DNA of 64,000 nucleotides, taken from positions 1-64,000 of the forward strand of contig CAXTCN010000017.1 in NCBI GenBank assembly GCA_964242575.1, read 5' to 3'. Each line of letters opens with the position of its first letter. The first letter of the stretch is position 1. Of the stretch, positions 1 to 7,893 are shown in pieces. The notes beneath the pieces are model-generated. The model had not been told where the DNA came from, ran no database searches, and saw only the letters and a list, made by a program, of their open reading frames with translations. The position numbers were made by a program, and so were the translations under genes. The DNA comes from JANPPS01 sp964242575 (GTDB taxonomy: Bacteria > Pseudomonadota > Alphaproteobacteria > Acetobacterales > Acetobacteraceae).

Positions 1-938
1 CACGCCCCCGCAGCACGCTCAGCACGATCAGAGCTTTGGTGCGAAAGCCCTGCCGACGGCCCGGGACCACCAACGACAACGTGTTCCGGACGGATGCCAA
101 GCAGGACCGGGCCGGGGGCAAGCTGCGTCCCGTTGAGCCTCACGTGCGTGGCCGCTCCGCCGGGCAGCTCCAGTTGCGCCGCGCCGTCGGCCACCGTGAC
201 GATGCGGCCCGGGATGGCGTTCATGCGCGGCGAGCCGATGAAGCCCGCCACGAACAGGTTGCGCGGGCGCTCGTACAGCTCAAGCGGGCTACCGGCCTGC
301 TCGATCCGGCCAGCCTGCAGCACCACGATCTTGTCGGCCATCGTCATCGCCTCAACCTGGTCGTGCGTGACATAGATCATTGTCGCGTCCAGCGTCCGGT
401 GCAGGTTGAGCAGCTCGACCCGGGTTTGCGAGCGCAACGCCGCGTCGAGGTTGGACAGCGACTCGTCGAACAGGAACACCTGCGGCTCGCGGACGATGGC
501 GCGCCCAATCGCCACGCGCTGCCGCTGCCCGCCGGAAAGCTGCGACGGCTTGCGGTCGAGGTAGGTTTCAAGCTGCAGCAGCCGCGCCGCCTCCGCCACC
601 CGCGCGGCGACGACCGGCTTGGGCGTATCGGTCATGCGCAAGCCGAAGCTGATATTCTCGCGCACCGTCATGTGCGGGTACAGCGCGTAGGATTGGAACA
701 CCATGGCAATGCCGCGGTTGGCCGGCGGGACGCGCGTCATGTCCAAGCCGCCGATGTCGAGGGTTCCCCCGGTGATGTCCTCCAGCCCGGCGATCAGCCG
801 CAGCAGCGTTGACTTGCCGCAGCCGGACGGCCCGACGAACACGCAGAACTCGCCATGTGCGACATCGAGGTCAATGCCTTTGATGACATCAACCGGGCCG
901 AACGACTTGCGCACGCCGCGCAGCGAAACGTCGGCCAT
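1..938 (-). CDS. Sugar ABC transporter ATP-binding protein (UgpC/MalK type), 3' end beyond window
   Basis: ATPase that powers uptake by the permeases and binding protein encoded just upstream. About 312 residues are visible. Walker A GPSGCGKST lies at residues 36-44, the Q-loop Gln near 82, signature LSGGQ at 134-138, Walker B FLFDES at 155-160 and the switch His in THDQ near 192; the regulatory domain begins after residue 230 and includes GIRPEH. The ATG at 938 has AGGAG seven bases upstream and lies 71 bp after the second permease, so it is the last gene of the operon. The reading frame stays open to the window edge, but the last 20 or so residues after GIRPEHVVV do not look like the usual MalK-type C-terminal domain, so a frame disruption near position 60 is possible. 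Confidence 0.93.
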   Translation of the reverse strand, partial: MADVSLRGVRKSFGPVDVIKGIDLDVAHGEFCVFVGPSGCGKSTLLRLIAGLEDITGGTLDIGGLDMTRVPPANRGIAMVFQSYALYPHMTVRENISFGLRMTDTPKPVVAARVAEAARLLQLETYLDRKPSQLSGGQRQRVAIGRAIVREPQVFLFDESLSNLDAALRSQTRVELLNLHRTLDATMIYVTHDQVEAMTMADKIVVLQAGRIEQAGSPLELYERPRNLFVAGFIGSPRMNAIPGRIVTVADGAAQLELPGGAATHVRLNGTQLAPGPVLLGIRPEHVVVGGPGPSAGLSHQSSDRAERAAGA

Positions 939-1009
939 TCAAGGCTCCTGGTGCAATTCGAGGGTGACCGCCGTTTGCGGCGCCGTGTGCGACGCACCGG
1001 GCCGCATCG

Positions 1010-1918
1010 TCACTCCTTCACCGCGCCGAGCGTCAGCCCGGCGATGAAGTGCCGCTGCATGGCGAAGAAGATGAAGATTGAGGGCGCGGCGGCAATCAAT
1101 GCGCCGGCGCTCATCAACTGCCACGAGGCGAGCCATTGCCCAGCCAGCGTCTGCAACCCCGCGGTGACCGGGCGCGCGCTATCGCTTTGCACCAGCACCA
1201 GCGCCCAGAAATAGTCGTTCCAGATGAAGGTGAACTCCAGCACCGCCAGTGCTGCCAGCGCCGGGCGGACCAGGGGCAGGATGACGTGCCAGAAGATGCG
1301 CAGCTCACTGACGCCCTCGATCCGCGCCGCCTCGACCAGCGCGCTCGGCAGTTCGCGGATGAAGTTGCGCATGAACAGCGTGCAGAAGCCGGTCTGGAAC
1401 GCGACGTGGAACAGCACCAGCGCCCACACCGTGTCGTACAGCGGGATCACGTGGACAAACAGGTCGCGCACCGGGATCATCAGCACCTGGAACGGCACGA
1501 AGTTGCCGGCGATGAAGATCGCAAATAAGGCGACGTTGCCGCGGAAGCGATATTGTGCCAGCGCGAAGCCGGCCATGGTGGAAACCGCGAGCGTGCCGAG
1601 CACCGCCGGCAGCGTGATCACCACGCTGTTGAGCAGGTAGCGGCCCATGGGGGAGGAGGTGAACACCGCGGTGTAGTTCTCGGCGATGCGCAGGTCGGTG
1701 GGCCAGCCCCAATAGTTGCCGCGGCTGAGATCGTCGAGCGAGCGGGTCGAGGTCAGCGCGATGGCGAACAGCGGCAGCAGCCAGACCAGCAAGCTGACCG
1801 ACACGACTGCCCGGTAGGCCGCTCGCGCGCCGGGAGATTGTTTTGCAGCGGCGCCGGGAACATGGTCAGCGGCGTTCCCGGCGCAGCAGGGACACCAGGA
1901 AAAAGGCGATGTATACAT
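1010..1918 (-). CDS. Carbohydrate ABC transporter permease, MalG/UgpE type
   Basis: Inner-membrane subunit of the sugar importer. The protein has six predicted hydrophobic segments and a C-terminal EAA loop (EAARIEGVSELRIFW) that docks on the ATPase. The stop lies 71 bp before the ATPase start. The start is unclear: the ATG at 1918 would overlap the upstream permease by 53 bp and give an odd Cys-rich leader. A more typical coupled ATG at 1863 sits within TGACCATG at the end of the upstream gene, but in another frame. Joining that ATG to this frame would need a one-base indel within about 60 bp. A GTG near 1800 is a third option. Family assignment is secure; the N-terminus is not. Confidence 0.88.
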   Translation of the reverse strand: MYTSPFSWCPCCAGNAADHVPGAAAKQSPGARAAYRAVVSVSLLVWLLPLFAIALTSTRSLDDLSRGNYWGWPTDLRIAENYTAVFTSSPMGRYLLNSVVITLPAVLGTLAVSTMAGFALAQYRFRGNVALFAIFIAGNFVPFQVLMIPVRDLFVHVIPLYDTVWALVLFHVAFQTGFCTLFMRNFIRELPSALVEAARIEGVSELRIFWHVILPLVRPALAALAVLEFTFIWNDYFWALVLVQSDSARPVTAGLQTLAGQWLASWQLMSAGALIAAAPSIFIFFAMQRHFIAGLTLGAVKE

Positions 1919-2777
1919 CCATGATAAGGAACAGCACCGTCGCGATCGCTGCCCCGTAGCCGTAGCGGAACGAGGCGAAGGTTTGCTGGTACATGTAGAA
2001 GGCAAGCACTGAGGAGCTGTCGTACGGCCCGCCCTTGGTCATGATCGAGACCAGGTCGAAGCTGCGCAACGCGCCCACGACGCACACGACGACAGCGATG
2101 AACGTCGCCGGGCGGAGCTGCGGCAGGATGACGTGGCGCAGCAAGCGCCAGCCCCGCGCACCCTCAAGCCGCGCGGCCTCCACCAGCTCAGGGTTGATCG
2201 CGGTGAGGCCGGTCAGGTACAGGATCATGCAGTATGCGGTCTGCGGCCATAACCCTGCCGCCACGACGCCGAACGTCGCCCAGCGCTCGTTGCCCAATAT
2301 GTCAACGGACGGCAAGCCGGCCGACCCCAGCAGGACGTTCAGCAGCCCGAAATCGGCGTTGAGGAACCAGCCGAACACCAGGCCGACCACCACCTGGCTG
2401 ATGACGAACGGGAAAAAGAACAGCGACTTCACCAGCCGCATGCCGAACAGCGTCTGGTTCAACAGCAGCGCCAGGCCGAACACCGGCGCAAGCATGAAGG
2501 CCGCCAGCCACAGCACGTTGTTGGCCAGGGCGGTGTAAAACACGTCGTCGGTGAACAGCTCGGCATAGTTGCCGAAGCCCACGAAGCGCATCGGCTTGAT
2601 GCCGTCCCAGTCGTGCAGGCTGACCCACAGGCTGTCGGCAATCGGCCAGATGACGAACAGCGCGAACAGCAGGCAGGCGGGGGCCAGCAGGATCGCCGGG
2701 GCCAGCGCCATCTGATGGCGCCGCCACCAGGTGGCCGGGACGGGGCCGGTCGCCATGCGGCCTGCCGTCGCGGACAT
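1866..2777 (-). CDS. Carbohydrate ABC transporter permease, MalF/UgpA type
   Basis: First inner-membrane subunit of the sugar importer, 303 residues. The first membrane segment covers about residues 27-50 (MALAPAILLAPACLLFALF), five more follow, and the EAA loop EAARLEGARGWRLL lies near residue 200. The length is normal for the family. Its ATG at 2777 is 15 bp after the binding-protein stop, and its 3' end overlaps the region where the next permease begins, as expected in one transcript. The substrate cannot be read from the sequence; UgpA/MalF-type systems take up mono-, di- or oligosaccharides or glycerophosphodiesters. Confidence 0.94.
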   Translation of the reverse strand: MSATAGRMATGPVPATWWRRHQMALAPAILLAPACLLFALFVIWPIADSLWVSLHDWDGIKPMRFVGFGNYAELFTDDVFYTALANNVLWLAAFMLAPVFGLALLLNQTLFGMRLVKSLFFFPFVISQVVVGLVFGWFLNADFGLLNVLLGSAGLPSVDILGNERWATFGVVAAGLWPQTAYCMILYLTGLTAINPELVEAARLEGARGWRLLRHVILPQLRPATFIAVVVCVVGALRSFDLVSIMTKGGPYDSSSVLAFYMYQQTFASFRYGYGAAIATVLFLIMDVYIAFFLVSLLRRERR

Positions 2778-2792
2778 CGGGCCGGCTGCGCC

Positions 2793-4025
2793 CTAGTTGG
2801 ACGTGTAGATGCGCTTGCGGGCGCGCTCTATGGTGGCGAGCACGCTGTCCAGGCGCTCCGGCTTCACCATGAACTCCTGGAAGCCCTTCATCGCGATGGT
2901 TGCCAGGTCCTCGCTGGTGTCGCGGTCGAGGAACTGGGTCAGATGCACCGCCGCACCCAACTGCGCAGCGCCGGCCTTGAGGTAGCGGTCGTCGCTGACC
3001 TCCGCTTGGCTGTTGGCCGGAAGCTGTTTCAAGGTCTTGTTGAGCGTCGCCTGCACGTCTGCGCGCGCCATGAACGCCAGCAGCTTCATGGCGTCGGCCT
3101 TGTTCTTGGCGCCTGCCGGGATATGGATGCTCTCGATCGGCGCCTCCTCGGTTTGCGGCAGCCCAGCGGTGATGGTCGGGAAGGTCATGAAGCCGATGTT
3201 GGCCGCCGCGTCGGCCGGAATGCCCTGCGTGATGAAGTTGCCGATCAGCATCATGCCTGCCTTGCCTTGGTACAGCAGGCTTTGGCTTTCCTGCCATGAC
3301 AGGCTGGTGTGGTTCTTGATGAAGCACTGGTGATCGAGCAGTTGCTTCCAGTGCGCGAAAACGGCGCGCACCTTCGGGTCCTGCCAGCTCACGCGGCCCT
3401 CGGTGAGCTGGGTATGGAACTCGTAGCCGTTGAGGCGCAGGTTGATGTAGTCGGACCACCCGGCGGTCGGCCACAGGTCCTTGCTGCCCAGGTCAATCGG
3501 CTCGATCCCCGCGGCCCGCAGCTTGTCGCAGGCGCCGAGCAGGTCGTCCCAGGTTTTGATGTCGCCGACCCCGGCCTTTTGCAGCAGGTCGGTGCGCGCG
3601 AAGATGCCCCACTGATAGTAGCTGTATGGCACGCCCCACTGCTTGCCCCCGACCGTGACGGTGTCGAGCACCTTTGGCGAGAACTGGGCGCTCATCTCCG
3701 GCGTGAACAACGCGCTCACATCCTCCAGCAGGCCGGGGGCCACGAACTGCCGCATGCGCGCGCCCGAGTACCACAGGGCCACGTCGGGCGGGGCGGAAGT
3801 CAGCCAGTTGCGGATCGAGCTTTTGTAGCTTTCGTGGTCATAAACATTCATCTTGACGGTGATGCCCGGGTTCTCGGCCTCGAACCTCTTGACCATCGCT
3901 TCAAAGGCCGCCTTGGGCTGCGGGTCCGACGTATCGGTGTTGAAGACAATGGTCCCTGCCATGGCTGAGGCAGCGAAAAGGCCGGAAACGAGGGCGACTG
4001 CGGCAAGGGTGCGGGAGAGGCGCAT
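2793..4025 (-). CDS. Carbohydrate ABC transporter substrate-binding protein
   Basis: Periplasmic sugar-binding protein of 410 residues, first gene of the importer operon. It begins with a Sec signal peptide (MRLSRTLAAVALVSGLFAAS, then AMAG). The mature part has the family-1 pattern: FEAMVKRFEAENPGITVKM near the N-terminus, PPDVALWYSG, and FMTFPTI later. I chose the ATG at 4025 because GGAGG lies seven bases upstream and the signal peptide starts exactly there; a longer open frame upstream has no such features. The roughly 200 bp upstream should hold the operon promoter. Confidence 0.93.
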   Translation of the reverse strand: MRLSRTLAAVALVSGLFAASAMAGTIVFNTDTSDPQPKAAFEAMVKRFEAENPGITVKMNVYDHESYKSSIRNWLTSAPPDVALWYSGARMRQFVAPGLLEDVSALFTPEMSAQFSPKVLDTVTVGGKQWGVPYSYYQWGIFARTDLLQKAGVGDIKTWDDLLGACDKLRAAGIEPIDLGSKDLWPTAGWSDYINLRLNGYEFHTQLTEGRVSWQDPKVRAVFAHWKQLLDHQCFIKNHTSLSWQESQSLLYQGKAGMMLIGNFITQGIPADAAANIGFMTFPTITAGLPQTEEAPIESIHIPAGAKNKADAMKLLAFMARADVQATLNKTLKQLPANSQAEVSDDRYLKAGAAQLGAAVHLTQFLDRDTSEDLATIAMKGFQEFMVKPERLDSVLATIERARKRIYTSN

Positions 4026-4227
4026 GCTTTCCTCCGTAAAGGCGAAGCCCTGACCAGGCACCGCGTTGATTGTACGATGCCGCCCCAGCCGGTGGCGCCC
4101 CAGCACTATCACCGCTGCGGTGTCGGTTGGCTAGGTCGTAATGACGATTTCGGTGTCGGGGCTTCCCGGTGCGGATCGAGGTTTCTCACGCGAGGCCGAC
4201 CCCCCTCGCGCCAGGTGCGGCCTGCCG

Positions 4228-4512
4228 TCACCGCCAGCCTGGGCGTGCGGCGGCCCGGCCCTGCACGCGGAACACGGTCTTGACCAGCACTGCCCCGACG
4301 TTCGGCGTCGGGTCCGTCAGGATCACCACGCGCAGCCCGTCGCGTTCGCGCCACAGCACGTCTGCGCCGTCCCGGACGTCTGGTCGCACCGGATGCAGCA
4401 GGGCGCGCTCGAACGCGTCCTGCGGGATGCCGTCAGCCACCATCCGGGCCTGGGCGTGGCGGCTCACGGCCACGTTCCCCAAACCCGTCACGTTGCGGTA
4501 AAAATGCTCCAT
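4228..4512 (-). CDS. Small hypothetical protein, DUF4258-like
   Basis: A 94-residue protein with no signal peptide or membrane segment. The central part (VSRHAQARMVADGIP, then DVLWRERDGLRVVIL) resembles small DUF4258-type proteins, which have a His-Ala-Arg-x-Arg-Met helix followed by an antiparallel sheet and are sometimes toxins of toxin-antitoxin pairs. No partner antitoxin gene is visible: the neighbours are a sugar-binding protein and a TerC gene. The family call rests on pattern memory only, and the function is unknown. Confidence 0.6.
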   Translation of the reverse strand: MEHFYRNVTGLGNVAVSRHAQARMVADGIPQDAFERALLHPVRPDVRDGADVLWRERDGLRVVILTDPTPNVGAVLVKTVFRVQGRAAARPGWR

Positions 4513-4601
4513 CGCTGCCCCCTTCCATTGCCGCGCCCCCGCGCTTTACCTGAGGCGCTGCCGGACGGCGAGGCGGGGCAGGAGCGCAACGCCCTCCTTG
4601 G

Positions 4602-5606
4602 TCAAGATGTGTACGGCGTGGCGGCGACAGCGGGTTGCCCCCGCGTCTTCCACAACGACCATGCCACGCCCCCGGCCAGTAGGCCGAACGTGACGGCGAG
4701 CGATACCGCGGGCGGGAACTTCCCAAGCCCCAGCAGGTCGGCCAGGAATACCTTGGAGCCGATGAAAACCAACACAAACGCCAGCGCGTGCTTCAGGTAC
4801 TTGAACCGGTGCACCATCGCCGCCAGCGCGAAGTAGAGCGCGCGCAAGCCGAGAATGGCAAAAATGTTGCTGGTGTAAACAATGAACGGGTCCGTGGTGA
4901 TGGCGAAAATCGCCGGCACGCTGTCCACGGCAAAGATCACGTCCGCGACCTCGATCAGCGCGAGCGCCAGGAACAGCGGCGTCATGAACCAGGCCGGCTG
5001 GCCGGTGCCGGGGTGGGGCAGGCGGACAAAGAACCGTTCCCCGTGCAGCTCGCGCGTCACGTTGAAGCGGCGCTCGGCCAGGCGCAGCAGGGGGTTGTTC
5101 CCCACGTCCGGCCCCTTGTCCGGCACCACCAGCATCTTGACGCCGGTGGCGATGAGGAACACGGCGAACACGTACAGCAGCCACGAGAACTGCGACACGA
5201 GCGTGGCGCCCAGGCCGATCATCACCGCGCGCAGCACGATCACGCCCAGGATGCCCCAGAACAGCACCCGGTGCTGCAGGTGCCGCGGCACGGCGAAGTA
5301 GGCGAATACCATGGCGATGACGAACACGTTGTCCATCGCCAGCGCCTTCTCGACCGCAAAGCCCGTCATGTAGGCCATGCCGGGTTCAGGCCCGAGGTAC
5401 CACCACACCCATGCGCCGAACAGCAGGCCGAGCGTGATGTAGCCGGACGACAACGAAAGGCTCTCGCGCACGCCAATCTCGTGATTGTCGCGGTGCAGCA
5501 CGCCCAGGTCCAGCACCAGCAGCGCGGCCACGATGCCCAGGAACGCAAGCCACATCCAGGCCGGCTTGCCCAACCACTCCGCGAGCAGGAACGCGGACTC
5601 CATCAT
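4602..5606 (-). CDS. TerC/Alx family integral membrane protein
   Basis: Inner-membrane protein of 334 residues with about eight hydrophobic segments. Family-typical acidic membrane motifs are present: LVLDLGVLHRD near residue 35, EKALAMDNVFV near 80 and EVADVIFAVDSVPAIFAI near 225. TerC/Alx proteins are linked to tellurite resistance, alkaline response and Mn2+ export; which applies here cannot be told. The ATG at 5606 overlaps the stop of the upstream DUF4112 gene in an ATGA, so the two are probably translated together; a second ATG at 5603 has better spacing to GGGAGG. The frame stays open far upstream but has no family similarity there. Confidence 0.92.
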   Translation of the reverse strand: MMESAFLLAEWLGKPAWMWLAFLGIVAALLVLDLGVLHRDNHEIGVRESLSLSSGYITLGLLFGAWVWWYLGPEPGMAYMTGFAVEKALAMDNVFVIAMVFAYFAVPRHLQHRVLFWGILGVIVLRAVMIGLGATLVSQFSWLLYVFAVFLIATGVKMLVVPDKGPDVGNNPLLRLAERRFNVTRELHGERFFVRLPHPGTGQPAWFMTPLFLALALIEVADVIFAVDSVPAIFAITTDPFIVYTSNIFAILGLRALYFALAAMVHRFKYLKHALAFVLVFIGSKVFLADLLGLGKFPPAVSLAVTFGLLAGGVAWSLWKTRGQPAVAATPYTS

Positions 5607-6013
5607 GCCCTCCCGGCGCCGAGCGGGCGGCCAGCCTGCGGCGTGCGGTCCAGGTGCTCGCGCAGCAGCGCGATGTTGCGCTGGTTCGCGCGGAAGAACA
5701 CGTCGCCAAACCACCCGACAACGGGAATGGCGCTCAGCACGAGGTCCAGGCCCACGTTGCCAGTCATGCGCAGCAACATTGGCATGGGCACACCAAGCCG
5801 GCGGGCCTCCCAAATCAGGTAGGCCGACAAGCCCTTGGCCGTCACCGTGCCGACGCCGGGCAGAAGGTTCAGCACGGCGTCCGCGCCCACGCGCACGTTC
5901 GTGCCGGGGATGCGGACCGCACTGTCCAGCAGACGCGCCAGCGCTTCCAAGCGCGCACGGACATTGGCAGACTGGTCGGCGTGCGACCCGGCGGAATTGG
6001 AATAAGCAAGCAT
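5603..6013 (-). CDS. DUF4112 domain protein
   Basis: Small membrane-associated protein of 136 residues. It matches the DUF4112 pattern: a start like RLEALARLLDSAVRIPG, then VGADAVLNLLPGVGT, and two short hydrophobic hairpins including LDLVLSAIPVVGWFGD. Function is unknown for the family. The ATG at 6013 was chosen because GGGAG lies six bases upstream; an ATG at 6070 would place a 23-bp perfect palindrome inside the coding region. The stop overlaps the TerC start, so the pair forms an operon. Confidence 0.82.
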   Translation of the reverse strand: MLAYSNSAGSHADQSANVRARLEALARLLDSAVRIPGTNVRVGADAVLNLLPGVGTVTAKGLSAYLIWEARRLGVPMPMLLRMTGNVGLDLVLSAIPVVGWFGDVFFRANQRNIALLREHLDRTPQAGRPLGAGRA

Positions 6014-6028
6014 CGGCGTCTCCCAAAA

Positions 6029-6051
6029 GGATGCGCGCCTGGCGCGCATCC
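6029..6051. promoter_or_regulatory. 23-bp perfect palindrome upstream of the DUF4112-TerC operon
   Basis: Two 11-bp arms, GGATGCGCGCC and GGCGCGCATCC, flank a single central T. The element ends a few bases upstream of the ribosome-binding site of the DUF4112 gene. A one-base centre suits a DNA operator for a dimeric regulator better than an RNA hairpin, but a cruciform or RNA stem in the leader is also possible. The bound factor is unknown. Confidence 0.5.
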
Positions 6052-6229
6052 GGGTGAGAGAGTCCGACATCGCAGCCGGGTAAGCGGCTGCCAGAGGGGC
6101 CCGGACCCCAATGATCCCCATGTTGTTGCACGCCCCTCGGCAGACAAGGCATGGCGGCCTGGCAGCTTCGCTTTCGTGAGCTGGAGCGGCTGGTGGGGCA
6201 TCCATAATCATTGTAGGAACGCATTAAGC

Positions 6230-6616
6230 GGCTGCGGCGTCCTGGTGTTCTGGGCAGGGTACCACTGGCTATACGGCCACCGCCATCGCGTGCGCGTCGG
6301 CATGACGGCGGGTGCCGCGGGCCTGGCGCTGTAGTCATTCCTGATGGCGACCTCGCATGAGGCCGGGCTGGTGCTGATACCCGGCCTTGCGCCGCTGTGC
6401 GCGGGCATGGCGACCGGCGGTCAGGGAGCGTTGCTGATTTCGCTTGCGGCCGTGGCCGTGCACACGCTCGCGGCGTTGGTGGTGACGGGGCTGGTCGCGC
6501 TGGTGGTGCACGAGTGGCTCGGCCTGGGTTTCCTGCGCCGGAGCTGGATCAACTTCGACCTGTTGTGGGCAGGCGCGCTGGCCATGACCGGCCTGATGCT
6601 GGCCGTCACGGCGTAA
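6230..6616 (+). pseudogene. Degenerate integral membrane protein gene with internal stop
   Basis: Downstream of an amber codon at 6332-6334, the frame encodes a membrane segment starting SFLMATSHEAGLVL and ending in MTGLMLAVTA. The same frame upstream of the stop continues with matching character (HRHRVRVGMTAGAAGLAL), so the stop most simply replaces a TGG Trp codon. The first half of a normal-length gene is absent: nothing coherent is seen between here and the DUF4112 promoter region. This looks like a 5'-truncated gene with a nonsense change. The intact family is an uncharacterised multi-pass membrane protein; I cannot name it. Confidence 0.6.
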
Positions 6617-6708
6617 GCAGGGCCTCAATGATACGGCTGGCAGCCATCGCGCTGCTCCGGCCGGCATGATACGGAACGCCACCACGTGACTGTGCGGCGG
6701 AGGCACCG

Positions 6709-6903
6709 ATGGACGAAGATCATTTCAACATGGCGTTGCGCAAGTTTCTCAAGGAGGTCGGCGTGACCTCGCAACGGGAGATCGAGAAGCTGGCGCGCGA
6801 GCAATCGGCGCAGGGCGGCACGCTCCGGCTGCGCATGGTGCTGACCTCGCCCGACGCGCCGGCGCTGAACCACGTGGTCGAGCACAGCATCCCGCTCGCC
6901 TGA
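6709..6903 (+). CDS. DUF6494 family small protein
   Basis: A 64-residue cytoplasmic protein. It has the family pattern: MDEDHFNMALRKFLKEVGVT, then SQREIEKLAREQ, and a C-terminal strand region with RMVLTS and HVVEHSIPLA. GGAGG lies six bases before the ATG. The family is short and uncharacterised. It sits alone between a dead membrane-protein gene and two lipoprotein genes. Confidence 0.75.
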   Translation: MDEDHFNMALRKFLKEVGVTSQREIEKLAREQSAQGGTLRLRMVLTSPDAPALNHVVEHSIPLA

Positions 6904-6929
6904 GCTGGGCAAGACGGCTGGGTCCAGCC

Positions 6930-7322
6930 TTGGTCCGGTTCTGGTTTTTGGCGGCGGGCGCGCTGTGCGGCTGTTCCCAGGTTTCCAACCCGGAACCGTC
7001 CGCACTGCATGACGGGCGGTACGTCGGGACCCGCCAGTCCAACCTCACGGAAGCCTGCGGGATCACGGCGACCGCGGGCAGGACAGCGGCGGACGTCGTT
7101 GGCGGCGCCCTCAAGATGCAACTGTTCAACCCCGGCACGGTCGTGACGGGAACGGTGGGCGCGGATGGCGTGCTGCGGGCCTCGGGACTGTGGAAAAGCC
7201 CACGCAGCTTCCACAACTTCACCATCCTGCAAGGCAAGGTCGCTGGCGGCGTGCTGACCGGGACGGCGTCCGACCAGCGGTGCGTCACGGAGGTCGCGCT
7301 GAAGCGGGTGGGACGGCGCTGA
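6930..7322 (+). CDS. Putative small lipoprotein
   Basis: About 130 residues. The N-terminus is a short hydrophobic leader ending in a lipobox-like LCGC, with Cys 15 as candidate lipidated residue. The rest is beta-rich (DGRYVGTRQSN, GTVGADGVLRASG, TGTASDQRCVTEVALKR), resembling small single-domain envelope proteins. The start is a TTG because no in-frame ATG gives a leader; a CTG four codons upstream is the alternative. It begins 27 bp after the DUF6494 gene and may share its transcript. No family recognised. Confidence 0.6.
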   Translation: MVRFWFLAAGALCGCSQVSNPEPSALHDGRYVGTRQSNLTEACGITATAGRTAADVVGGALKMQLFNPGTVVTGTVGADGVLRASGLWKSPRSFHNFTILQGKVAGGVLTGTASDQRCVTEVALKRVGRR

Positions 7323-7420
7323 GCGCCCGGTGGTTGCCCGCGATCAGGGTTCTCGATCATGGTTCGGCGCGCACATCGGATGGCGCAGACGAGCAACAGG
7401 GGCCGGACAAGGGGTTTAGG

Positions 7421-7879
7421 ATGATGGATCAAGGTTCAATGCCCCTGGCGCGCCCGCTTCGTTGCTGGGCGGCGCTTGTTCTGGGCGCCATGCTGCTTGC
7501 GGGCTGCGTGTCCCAGCCCTATGCCGGGGTTGCCTACCCCGGGCCATACTACGCCCCGGCGCCACGCGACCCGCTGTACCCGCGTTCGCCGACCCCGCTG
7601 TATGCCCTGCCGCCTGATGACGCCCCGGCCATCGTCGACACGCGACCGCTGCGCCCCGCGCCGCCCCCGGATATTTCGGTCGAGCCGCTGCCGGAACCTG
7701 AGCCTGGCGTCGTGGAGGCCGACCCAGCGCTTGACCCAACGCTGACGCCCAGGCCAAGCCTACCCGGGGCCACGGCGCGGGATGACGCCACGCCGCCGTC
7801 CGGCAGGGCGGAGCCAGAACCCTATGTGCCGCTCCAAGGCTTCCGCCCCATGCGCGGCCAGTCGCGGCCGGGCTTGTAG
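7421..7879 (+). CDS. Proline-rich lipoprotein
   Basis: A 152-residue exported lipoprotein: basic start, hydrophobic stretch AALVLGAMLLAGC and lipobox LAGC. The mature part is low-complexity, rich in Pro, Tyr and acidic residues (PYAGVAYPGPYYAPAPRDPL and later EPLPEPEPGVVEADP), suggesting an extended, unstructured surface or periplasmic linker. The ATG at 7421 is preceded by AGG in a GGGGTTTAGG context; upstream frame is open but lacks a leader. No family recognised. Confidence 0.65.
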   Translation: MMDQGSMPLARPLRCWAALVLGAMLLAGCVSQPYAGVAYPGPYYAPAPRDPLYPRSPTPLYALPPDDAPAIVDTRPLRPAPPPDISVEPLPEPEPGVVEADPALDPTLTPRPSLPGATARDDATPPSGRAEPEPYVPLQGFRPMRGQSRPGL

Positions 7880-7893
7880 GGCCGCGCGCGTCG

